From contig QHTX01000115.1 of assembly GCA_003220975.1 (NCBI GenBank), forward strand, positions 1-14,506: 14,506 bases of DNA. Direction: 5' to 3'. Position 1 is the stretch's first letter, and each line of letters opens with the position of its first letter. The position numbers and the translations under genes are program-made. Under the pieces are notes generated by a model. The model saw only the letters and a list, made by a program, of their open reading frames with translations. It did not search any database and was not told where the DNA came from. This DNA comes from Gemmatimonadota bacterium (GTDB lineage: Bacteria > Gemmatimonadota > Gemmatimonadetes > Gemmatimonadales > GWC2-71-9). This document shows positions 1 through 5,674 of the stretch, one piece after another.

Positions 1-222
1 CGAGATCAATGGCGAGATGACCAGCGTGAGGCCGCGGGCCAGCAGCGCCGGGAGTTGGTAGCACAACGACTTCCCCGCTCCCGTGGGCAGCACCGCCAGG
101 ACGCTCCGGCCGGTGAGCAGAGGCCCCAGCACCTTGAGCTGGTGGACCCGGAAGGCCGCGTGACCGAACCGCTCGGCGAGGAGTTGCCGCGCGCGCCCGA
201 GCCCACCGGCGAATGTCGCCAT
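1..222 (-). CDS. recQ: RecQ-family ATP-dependent DNA helicase, N-terminal fragment
   Basis: The 74 visible residues hold the start of a RecQ-type superfamily 2 helicase, an ATP-driven 3'-5' DNA unwinding enzyme of recombination and repair. The segment around residues 24-28 (FRVHQ) takes the place of the usual FRxGQ motif 0. Walker A PTGAGKS is at residues 46-52, followed by LCYQLPALL and motif Ia-like LVISPLIS at the window edge. RecQ proteins share this order with nearly identical wording. The start is ATG at 222; an in-frame stop lies upstream at 252-250 and no other in-frame start exists between them. No clear ribosome binding site precedes it. The rest of the gene lies beyond base 1. The His-for-Pro/Gly change in motif 0 is mild. 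Family assignment is firm, but which RecQ subtype it is cannot be told without the RQC/HRDC region. Confidence 0.88.
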   Translation of the reverse strand, partial: MATFAGGLGRARQLLAERFGHAAFRVHQLKVLGPLLTGRSVLAVLPTGAGKSLCYQLPALLARGLTLVISPLIS

Positions 223-300
223 CGCGCAAAGAAAACGGGCCCCGGGAGTTCACCGGAGCCCAAACCACGCGATACGTGGCTGAACTTTGCGGGACGACCG

Positions 301-618
301 CTATGCCCGATCCTGCCAATCCACGGCGAAACTGTTGCCGCACTCGACGCATTTCACGTCTTTGGGCTGTCCCGATACGTGTTGTCGCTTGTGACAGCCC
401 GGGCACACGAGATGCGGCTCATGCACCACGCTCCAGGCCTTCGGTCGATCCTTCCGGACTTCTACGTTGGCCGTGGGAACGCGCACTTCGACCTGGTGCA
501 CGTCCATCACGATCCAGGACTTGCCGGACTCTTCGACGATGCGGTACCAGGCGCCGCGCCGCAGGCCTTCCTTCTCGGCGCGCTCACCGCGGCTCCGACC
601 CCATCCCATATCGGCCAT
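301..618 (-). CDS. Small zinc-ribbon protein of unknown function
   Basis: This 105-residue protein was not recognised as a named family. Its C-terminal third carries two CxxC knuckles, Cys72/Cys75 (CPGC) and Cys90/Cys93 (CVEC), 14 residues apart, as in a zinc ribbon. The N-terminal part (residues 22-62) is beta-like, with WYRIVEESGKSWIVMDV and EVRVPTANVEVR, and may be a small barrel. The start ATG is 4 bp after the stop of the GroES-like gene, and its Shine-Dalgarno GGAG (629-626, seven bases from the ATG) lies in the last codons of that gene, so the two are surely cotranscribed and translationally coupled. The ribbon could bind RNA, DNA or protein. A role with the co-chaperonin is suggested only by position. 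Confidence 0.8.
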   Translation of the reverse strand: MADMGWGRSRGERAEKEGLRRGAWYRIVEESGKSWIVMDVHQVEVRVPTANVEVRKDRPKAWSVVHEPHLVCPGCHKRQHVSGQPKDVKCVECGNSFAVDWQDRA

Positions 619-622
619 GCGC

Positions 623-1012
623 TTACTCCAGTTCCTCGGGCGTCCCTTCCCGCACCAGCACGAGGATTGCCGCCTGCGGGACGACCAGATATTTCGTTCC
701 CTCGAACGTGATCTCCACCGCAGCCTTGCGGAAGAACAGCGCGTAGTCCCCCACCCGCGCCTGCATCGGCAGGTATTTCACGTCGGGACCGCGGATTTTC
801 CAGGGCTCGTCGTCCATGCTCGCCGGCTCGGTCATTGGCGTGCCCGGCCCGGTCGCGACGACGCGACCGCCCTGGACTTGGCGGCTCTCGACCGCGGTCG
901 GCGGGAGGTACAGGCCGACATTGGTGCGCTCCTCCCCCTCTTCGGGAGCGATGAGCACGCGGTCACCGACGACGATCAGGCGCTTGGGGGACTCGTCCGG
1001 CATGGGCTCCAT
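623..1012 (-). CDS. groES: GroES-like (Cpn10) co-chaperonin with an internal insertion
   Basis: GroES rings cap the GroEL folding chamber in the cytoplasm. The fold is recognisable from VVGDRVLIAPEEGEERTNVGLYLPP near the N terminus (mobile-loop region), GGRVVATGPG in the middle, and VGDYALFFRKAAVEITFEGTKYLVVPQAAILVLV at the end. It has 129 residues against about 95 in the usual GroES. The surplus is a short N-terminal tail and an insertion near residues 60-80 (TPMTEPASMDDEPWKIRGPDVKYLP). No groEL lies next to it and no CIRCE element (TTAGCACTC-type repeat) is visible, so it may be an accessory copy rather than the main heat-shock GroES. Two starts compete: ATG 1012 with GAGGG six bases upstream, and ATG 1003, where TATAAT plus a 7-base gap suggests a leaderless message (126 aa). 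The symbol denotes the family only. Confidence 0.82.
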   Translation of the reverse strand: MEPMPDESPKRLIVVGDRVLIAPEEGEERTNVGLYLPPTAVESRQVQGGRVVATGPGTPMTEPASMDDEPWKIRGPDVKYLPMQARVGDYALFFRKAAVEITFEGTKYLVVPQAAILVLVREGTPEELE

Positions 1013-1016
1013 TATA
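1011..1016 (-). promoter_or_regulatory. Candidate -10 box (TATAAT) of a leaderless promoter for the GroES-like gene
   Basis: TATAAT on the minus strand is followed by 7 bases and ATG (1003-1001). A start site about 7 bases past a -10 box would fall on or next to this ATG, giving a leaderless mRNA. No -35 match is seen at the proper distance. The box also overlaps the alternative upstream ATG at 1012, so the two start models are mutually exclusive for a transcript from this box. Confidence 0.45.
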
Positions 1017-1056
1017 CACCCTCGCGCGCCCGCCGGCCTCGCCCACGGCGGAAATG

Positions 1057-1070
1057 GTGATGTGGATCAC
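1057..1070. promoter_or_regulatory. GTGA-N6-TCAC dyad, CRP/FNR-like operator candidate
   Basis: A perfect inverted repeat GTGAT-gtgg-ATCAC has the half-site spacing of the CRP/FNR superfamily (GTGA-N6-TCAC). It lies between the divergent GroES-like and membrane-protein genes, 9 bp before the TTGACA of the rightward promoter. That places its centre about 50 bp upstream of the likely start site. No matching regulator gene is in the window. Confidence 0.35.
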
Positions 1071-1079
1071 GTGCACCGC

Positions 1080-1107
1080 TTGACAGGGCTGGGCGCCGCA
1101 CTATTAA
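1080..1107 (+). promoter_or_regulatory. Sigma70-type promoter for the membrane protein/vWA operon
   Basis: A consensus -35 hexamer TTGACA (1080-1085) is followed by 16 bases and TATTAA (1102-1107). ATTAAT (1103-1108) with a 17-base spacer is the alternative. Transcription would start near 1114, leaving a leader of about 55 bases before the ATG at 1171. Confidence 0.6.
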
Positions 1108-1170
1108 TGCGCCCCTGCCGCAGAGGCTCTCGCGGCCCCCATTTCCCGTCCATGCGGAAGGGACACAGAC

Positions 1171-2400
1171 ATGCAAACCCCGATTGGCGCGGCCCAGACG
1201 GAGCAGTGGAGCTGGATTCTCCAGACGGTATGGGGCTGGATCTGGAGCGGCCCGACCTGGATCGTCGATTGGCAGGCGCTCGTGTTCCGAACGGTGGTCT
1301 TTGGGGATTCCTTCTGGCAGATCGTCGGGAAGGTCTTGTTGCTCTTCTTCCCGGCGACGGTGCTCGTCTTGGGCGTCTGGGGCACGTTGTTCTCGCTCTA
1401 CACCATTCCGTTCCGTTCCGGTCGCGGACGCTTTCTGGCGGCGCTGCTCATGTCCTGGTGGGACGCAGTGCGCATGGCGTGGTTCTATTGGTTCGGCCTG
1501 GCACGTTTCCTATTGGTGTTCGTCGGTTCGATCTGGGGTCTGCTCCGGCTTGGCGTCGGGCTATTCTGGCGCACGGTGAAGAGCCTGGTTATGTCGCCCT
1601 TCGCGATGCTCGATTCGAGCTCGCGCCAGCCGGGAGTGCCGTGGATCGCGTTCGTACTGCTCTTGTTCTGGTCCGCCATCGAGGCCACGATCTTCACCTT
1701 CACGCTGCGTCCGACGATGAGCGAGCTGCTCTCGGACTTGACGGGCTACCAGGTGAACGCGCTGGCCCTCGTCGTGCTCCTGTGGTTCTTCCTGTTCATC
1801 ATCATCGGGGGCAGCTTCGCCTGCATCCAGGTGCTGAACGAGGCGATCCAGACTCGCGCCATCGGGCAGATCGTCTCGATGGTGCTGGTCGAGCTGGCGG
1901 TCGCCCTGTTCGAGGTGCTCTTCTTGTACCGCGAGCTGATCGATGCCATCACGCCCTGGCTGGCCCAGCAGGGGTTCCAGCTGGGCATCGTCGGGACACT
2001 GGGGCTGGCCCTGCTGGGGTGGGTGGGTGTCCGTGGCATGACGTGGTTCTTGTTCGGCCGGTTCGGCACGCCGGCGCTGCTCGCCATCCTGGGCCGGAAG
2101 GCGATGGAGGGCGTGGGCGCCGTGCGGGCGGCCGCAACCGCGGACGCGGAGTTCTGGAAAGGACCGATCAACGCCCTCAAGGCCGAGCACGAGTGGTTCA
2201 AGAAGGAGGCCCAGCACCTGATGGAGCTGCTGACCTTGCCGGTGCTGCAGCTCGTCGCCAGCGGGTTCAACTTCTTGGTCGTCGTGATCATGGGCAAGCC
2301 GCATTTCAATCTGCCGTTCCGATCGCTCGACCAGGTGCTCCACAGCACGCCGATCTTCGCGACCGGCAAGACCCACACGGTCGAGGGAGGCGCGTCATGA
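1171..2400 (+). CDS. Polytopic inner-membrane protein of unknown function (partner of vWA lipoprotein)
   Basis: I do not recognise the family of this 409-residue protein. About six hydrophobic spans are visible, near residues 52-77, 103-128, 158-180, 196-218, 232-255 and 272-292, then a more polar stretch (about 300-350, with AEHEWFKKEAQHLMELL) and a final hydrophobic segment near 355-375. The first 34 residues contain seven tryptophans (W13, 15, 21, 23, 25, 30, 34), an interfacial or amphipathic look with no cleavable signal peptide. Start ATG 1171 has GGAAGGGA about 8 bases upstream. Its stop overlaps the start of the vWA lipoprotein gene (ATGA at 2397-2400), so the two products are made together and probably interact. 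No MoxR-type ATPase, protease or transporter domain was seen in either gene. Confidence 0.85.
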   Translation: MQTPIGAAQTEQWSWILQTVWGWIWSGPTWIVDWQALVFRTVVFGDSFWQIVGKVLLLFFPATVLVLGVWGTLFSLYTIPFRSGRGRFLAALLMSWWDAVRMAWFYWFGLARFLLVFVGSIWGLLRLGVGLFWRTVKSLVMSPFAMLDSSSRQPGVPWIAFVLLLFWSAIEATIFTFTLRPTMSELLSDLTGYQVNALALVVLLWFFLFIIIGGSFACIQVLNEAIQTRAIGQIVSMVLVELAVALFEVLFLYRELIDAITPWLAQQGFQLGIVGTLGLALLGWVGVRGMTWFLFGRFGTPALLAILGRKAMEGVGAVRAAATADAEFWKGPINALKAEHEWFKKEAQHLMELLTLPVLQLVASGFNFLVVVIMGKPHFNLPFRSLDQVLHSTPIFATGKTHTVEGGAS

Positions 2401-3152
2401 GGCGTCGCGTCGCGGCACTGGTCTTGGGGCTGAGCGTGGTGGCGTGCGCGCCCTCGCAACGCGCCGAGACGCCCCGGTCGACGCTGGTGATCGGCCTGGA
2501 CATCAGCGGCTCGTTCCGGCGCAACCCCAGTTTCAACGGGGCGATCGAGTTTGCGGCGCTCTACATCTACGGCCACCTGAACGGCGTCGGCGGGCTGCAG
2601 CCGAACACGGCGATCTTCGTGGGTGAGCTGGGCGGCGAGCGTCCCGGGCAGGCGAAGGTGTTTCACCCGATCCAGGATCTGAGCGGCAAGTCACCCGCGC
2701 AGATCGCGGCGGACCTGCGCGCGTGGTTCCCCCAAGAGGACCCGATCACCGATTTCAACGCGTTCTTCCAGCGCGCCGCGCTGCACGTGAGGCGCAACAA
2801 CCTGATCCTGGCGCCGCTCAACATCGTGCTGTTCTCCGACGGCGAGCCCGATTATCCCGGGGCCGGCCGACTGACGCTCGAGCAGCGCTACGCGCGCGTG
2901 GATCTGAGCCCGCTCGAGTTCCTCTCCCGCAACGTGACCGTGCGCTTGCTCTACGCCGACCCGCCGATCGCCCAGCTGTGGGAGAAACGGGTCCCGCGCA
3001 AGCGCGTGCGCCTCTGGACCCAGGACGCGGAGGTCATGAAGGGGTGGCGCCGCCACGTCTTGGAAGGTGTGCCCATGGAGAAGCAGGACTCGCTCTGGTC
3101 CTGGGTGCGGAATGTCGTGGACATGCGCGTGCGGCGGGAGCGGGTGCTGTAA
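2397..3152 (+). CDS. von Willebrand factor A domain lipoprotein
   Basis: The 251-residue product begins with a lipoprotein signal: MRRR, a hydrophobic core and lipobox VVAC with Cys17 as the lipid-anchored residue. A vWA domain follows from about residue 28. Its metal-ion-dependent adhesion site is complete: DISGS at Asp35/Ser37/Ser39, a threonine candidate in ITDFN (Thr118), and SDGEP with Asp148. Such domains bind a protein ligand through a bridged Mg2+/Mn2+ ion. The tail (about 190-251) is basic and tryptophan-rich. Expected location is the outside face of a membrane. The start ATG overlaps the TGA of the membrane protein gene and has GGGAGG about 7 bases upstream. It probably forms a complex with that membrane protein. 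The ligand and process are unknown. Confidence 0.88.
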   Translation: MRRRVAALVLGLSVVACAPSQRAETPRSTLVIGLDISGSFRRNPSFNGAIEFAALYIYGHLNGVGGLQPNTAIFVGELGGERPGQAKVFHPIQDLSGKSPAQIAADLRAWFPQEDPITDFNAFFQRAALHVRRNNLILAPLNIVLFSDGEPDYPGAGRLTLEQRYARVDLSPLEFLSRNVTVRLLYADPPIAQLWEKRVPRKRVRLWTQDAEVMKGWRRHVLEGVPMEKQDSLWSWVRNVVDMRVRRERVL

Positions 3153-3242
3153 GGGCGGCAAAGGCGGCAGAGTCGGCACGAGCGGTACCGGCGGCGAGGA
3201 CGTGACATTGCCGCCCTTGCCGTCTTTACCGCCCCTGCCGCC
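3153..3242. repeat. Inverted array of ten 9-bp units, probable bidirectional terminator hairpin
   Basis: This fills exactly the space between the stop of the vWA gene and the stop of the convergent bacilliredoxin gene. The left half reads as 9-bp units GGGCGGCAA, AGGCGGCAG, AGTCGGCAC, GAGCGGTAC, CGGCGGCGA. After one degenerate unit, the right half reads ATTGCCGCC, CTTGCCGTC, TTTACCGCC, CCTGCCGCC, which are inverted copies. The arms can pair as a long imperfect stem of about 35 bp, ending in GGGCGGCA (3153-3160) against 3236-3243. There is no clear U-run, so termination is inferred from position and structure. It may instead be a copy of a dispersed intergenic repeat. Confidence 0.65.
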
Positions 3243-3680
3243 CTACGAGCAGTAGCGCTCGAACGCGGCCGTGAGATCCCCCGCGATGTCCTGAGCGGGT
3301 CGGCCCTCGATATTCTTCCGCTCCAACATGAACACCAGCTCGCCGTCCTTGAACAACGCCATCTGCGGCGACGACGGGGGATACCCCGTGAAGTAGCTGC
3401 GCGCTCGCGCCGTCGCCTCGGCGTCCTGGCCGGCGAACACCGTGAGCAGCTGCCGCGGGCGCGTGGGGTGCGCGATCGCGAGGGCGGCGGCGGGCCGGGC
3501 GTTGCGCGCGGCGCAGCCGCACACCGAGTTTACGACGACGAGCGTGGTGTCCCGCGCCGTGCCGAGCGCGGCGTCCACCTCCTCGGGGCTACGGAGCTCG
3601 CGGAACCCGAGGCGCGTCAGCTCGTCGCGCATGGGCTGGACGAGGCGCGGATCGTAGAGGGGTATATTGATACCGGCCAT
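3243..3680 (-). CDS. BrxA/BrxB-family bacilliredoxin
   Basis: The 145-residue protein matches the BrxA/BrxB (YphP/YqiW) family of thioredoxin-fold disulfide reductases. The diagnostic CGC active site is in NSVCGCAA, with Cys54 as nucleophile and Cys56 as resolving position. Other family marks are YDPRLVQPMRDELTRLGF at residues 9-26, LLTVFAGQDAEATARARSYFTGYPPSSPQMALFKDGELVFMLER at 78-121, and the C-terminal ERYC. In Firmicutes these enzymes remove bacillithiol from proteins. In a high-GC didermic organism the thiol partner may differ. The start ATG 3680 gives the usual family length; TATAAT lies only 6 bases upstream with no Shine-Dalgarno, so the message is probably leaderless. It diverges from the response regulator with a 28-bp gap and converges on the vWA operon. 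Confidence 0.88.
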   Translation of the reverse strand: MAGINIPLYDPRLVQPMRDELTRLGFRELRSPEEVDAALGTARDTTLVVVNSVCGCAARNARPAAALAIAHPTRPRQLLTVFAGQDAEATARARSYFTGYPPSSPQMALFKDGELVFMLERKNIEGRPAQDIAGDLTAAFERYCS

Positions 3681-3686
3681 GATCGA

Positions 3687-3692
3687 ATTATA
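3687..3692 (-). promoter_or_regulatory. Candidate -10 box (TATAAT) of a leaderless bacilliredoxin promoter
   Basis: A consensus TATAAT on the minus strand is separated by 6 bases from the ATG at 3680. Transcription starting 6-7 bases past the box would begin at the start codon. No ribosome binding site or -35 match is seen. The same A/T-rich patch may serve the divergent response-regulator gene, whose start is 16 bp away. Confidence 0.55.
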
Positions 3693-3708
3693 GCGCGATT
3701 CCTTCTCC

Positions 3709-4377
3709 ATGCGCGTGCTGATCGTCGAAGACGACCCCGAGCTGGCCGGCCTGCTGCGCGACGGCCTGCGGGCGCAGTGCATCGACCCCACCCTGGCTGC
3801 CACGTTCGCCGCAGGGCGAGAGCGCGCCGCCCTCTCGACCTACGACGTCATCGTCCTCGACGTTCGCCTGCCCGGCGGAACGGGGTTCGAGCTGTGTCGC
3901 GAGCTGCGCCGTGGCGGCGTGACGACCCCCGTGCTGATGCTCACGGCGCTCGACGCCGTGGACGACCGCGTGCGCGGCCTCGAAGGCGGGGCCGACGATT
4001 ACCTGACGAAGCCGTTCGCCTTGCGGGAGCTCGTGGCCCGGCTGCAGGCGCTGGCGCGGCGGCGGCCGGCGCTCACGCCGGCGCAGCACCGCGTCGCCGA
4101 CCTGGAGGTGGATCTGACGGCTCGGGAGGTGCGCCGCGGCGGGCGCCCGTTGCGCCTCACCGCGAAAGAGTTCGCCCTGCTCGAGCTGTTCGTGAGCCAC
4201 CCCGGACAGGTCCTGGACCGGGCGACCATCACGGCCCACGTATGGGACGACAATCATGACCCCTTCGCCAACGTGCTCGAGGTGCTGGTGCGGCGGTTGC
4301 GTCGCAAGATCGACGACGGCTTCGATCCGAAGCTGATCACGACGCTGCGTGGCTCGGGGTACCGGTTCGGCACATGA
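3709..4377 (+). CDS. OmpR/PhoB-family response regulator
   Basis: This 222-residue transcription factor has a full receiver domain (residues 1-115) and a winged-helix DNA-binding domain (about 128-222). The acidic pocket is Asp8/Asp9, the phosphoacceptor is Asp51 in VIVLDVRLP, and Thr79 and Lys101 (TKPF) complete the switch. The output domain has LRLTAKEFALLELFVSHPGQVLDRATI, NVLEVLVRRLRRKID and the closing TTLRGSGYRFG wing, all typical of OmpR/PhoB. Phosphorylation by the kinase encoded 10 bp downstream should promote dimer binding to direct repeats. No Shine-Dalgarno is visible before ATG 3709, but the start matches the family N terminus (MRVLIVEDD). Its targets are not shown by sequence; the nearby efflux operon is the obvious candidate. 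Confidence 0.95.
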   Translation: MRVLIVEDDPELAGLLRDGLRAQCIDPTLAATFAAGRERAALSTYDVIVLDVRLPGGTGFELCRELRRGGVTTPVLMLTALDAVDDRVRGLEGGADDYLTKPFALRELVARLQALARRRPALTPAQHRVADLEVDLTAREVRRGGRPLRLTAKEFALLELFVSHPGQVLDRATITAHVWDDNHDPFANVLEVLVRRLRRKIDDGFDPKLITTLRGSGYRFGT

Positions 4378-4387
4378 CGTCACGCTG

Positions 4388-5674
4388 ATGCAACCCCTGG
4401 CCCGTTTACGCCTGCGGCTGACGCTGTGGTACGTGGGGATCTTCCTGTCGATCCTCGGGCTCCTGGGCGGCGGGCTGTTTATCGCCGTCAGCCACCGCGT
4501 GTCTCGTCAGCTGGACGCGTCGCTTCGCGCCGCTACCTCGGCGTTGATCCAGGCGGCCCGCGTGCGCGAGACCGAGCAAGCACGGGCGACGGGGCTGGTC
4601 GCGGACGCGGTCGATGAGCTGCACATCCCCGATCGGTCGCTCTATCTGTTCGACCTCGCCGGGCGGCCGATCAAGCCGGATGCGGCCGCCGATTGGATCC
4701 GGGACGCGGCCCGGGAGGCGGCACGCACCGGGTGGGCCGACCGCGATTTCGAAACGCCGACCGATCATATCGTCCGGCTCCACGCGGAGCGATTCGCCGG
4801 AGCGGCTGACAGACCGTACGTCGCCGCCGTCGTAGCTGATCGGCTGGAGCTCGACGACGAGTACGCGTCCCTGATCCGTGCGTTCGCCGCGGCGGCCTTG
4901 ATCGCGTTGCTGCTCGTCGCGGGCAGCGGGTACGTGCTCGTGCGCAAGTCGACCACGCCGATCGAGCAGTCGATGGATCATATGCGCCGCTTCATGGCCG
5001 ACGCCGCCCACGAGCTCCGCACGCCCGTCACGCTGCTCCGGACGCGCGCCGAGGTCGCGCTCGGGGAGGACCGGGACGCCACCCGCGACGCCGCGACGTT
5101 CGGGGCGATTGCGCGCGAGTCCGCCCGTCTGGGCGACATCGTGGGGGAGCTGTTGACGCTGGCCCGGGCCGACGCCGGCGAGCGGGCCATCGCGCGCGAG
5201 TCGCTGTACCTGGACGACGTGGCGGCGGAAGCCGTGGACGCGGTCCGCGCGCTCGCCGAGCACCGGCGGATCCAGCTGGAGGTCGGCGGGTTCGAGGAGG
5301 CGCGGATCAGCGGTGATGCCGCGCTCGTGCGGCAATTGCTCGTCATCGTGCTCGACAACGCCGTGAAGTTCACGCCCGCGGGCGGACACGTCCGCCTCGA
5401 CATCGCGGCCCAGGACGGCTGCGCGAGCGTCGTGGTCGCGGATACGGGGGTCGGCATCCCGCCCGAGCAGCTGCCGCGCGTGTTCGAGCGCTTCTATCGC
5501 GGTGAGCCGTCCCGCCACCAGGCGGACGGCGCGGGCCTGGGGCTCGCCATCGCCCGGTGGATCGCCGAGGCCCACGGCGCCCGGATCGAGATCGGCTCGA
5601 CGCCCGGCAGCGGCACGCGCGTCACCATCAGCTTCCCATTGTTGTCGGACCCATCGCCCAAGGAGCCTTCATGA
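4388..5674 (+). CDS. Sensor histidine kinase lacking a normal HAMP domain
   Basis: From ATG 4388 the protein has 428 residues. TM1 spans about 12-34, an extracytoplasmic sensor region about 35-160, and TM2 about 163-186. The catalytic parts are complete: phosphoacceptor His208 in AAHELRTP, N box with Asn324 (VLDNAVKF), G1 ADTGVGIP (351-358), F box FERFYRG and G2 GAGLGLAI (381-388). Only about 20 residues (RKSTTPIEQSMDHMRRFMAD) separate TM2 from the phosphoacceptor helix; a HAMP domain normally adds about 50, so signalling must pass directly from TM2. The reading frame is open upstream to GTG 4349, inside the regulator gene, but ATG 4388, 10 bp after the regulator stop, better fits the family. 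It should phosphorylate that regulator. The stimulus is unknown; the sensor region is not a recognised PAS or Cache domain. Confidence 0.93.
   Translation: MQPLARLRLRLTLWYVGIFLSILGLLGGGLFIAVSHRVSRQLDASLRAATSALIQAARVRETEQARATGLVADAVDELHIPDRSLYLFDLAGRPIKPDAAADWIRDAAREAARTGWADRDFETPTDHIVRLHAERFAGAADRPYVAAVVADRLELDDEYASLIRAFAAAALIALLLVAGSGYVLVRKSTTPIEQSMDHMRRFMADAAHELRTPVTLLRTRAEVALGEDRDATRDAATFGAIARESARLGDIVGELLTLARADAGERAIARESLYLDDVAAEAVDAVRALAEHRRIQLEVGGFEEARISGDAALVRQLLVIVLDNAVKFTPAGGHVRLDIAAQDGCASVVVADTGVGIPPEQLPRVFERFYRGEPSRHQADGAGLGLAIARWIAEAHGARIEIGSTPGSGTRVTISFPLLSDPSPKEPS

Noticed and set aside
55..711. Plus-strand open frames across the RecQ and zinc-ribbon region
   Set aside because: They are antisense to genes with recognisable motifs (PTGAGKS, CPGC/CVEC) and have no domain features of their own; high GC leaves many frames open.
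1013..1170. CIRCE/HrcA element for the GroES-like gene
   Set aside because: No TTAGCACTC-N9-GAGTGCTAA repeat or near match was found in the intergenic region.
816..2396. Long plus-strand open frame upstream of the vWA gene that would make one 778-residue protein
   Set aside because: The portion before 2397 is low-complexity Arg/Gly/Ala translation in a frame different from the well-behaved membrane protein gene, while the lipoprotein signal and ribosome site clearly define the vWA start at 2397.
3153..3242. CRISPR array or coding extension
   Set aside because: Units are 9 bp with no spacers and switch orientation midway; both flanking genes already have clear stops.
3661..3674. GGTAT-ATTG-ATACC dyad as an operator
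   Set aside because: It lies within codons 3-7 of the bacilliredoxin gene, is only 5 bp per arm, and such short dyads are common; left out as too weak.
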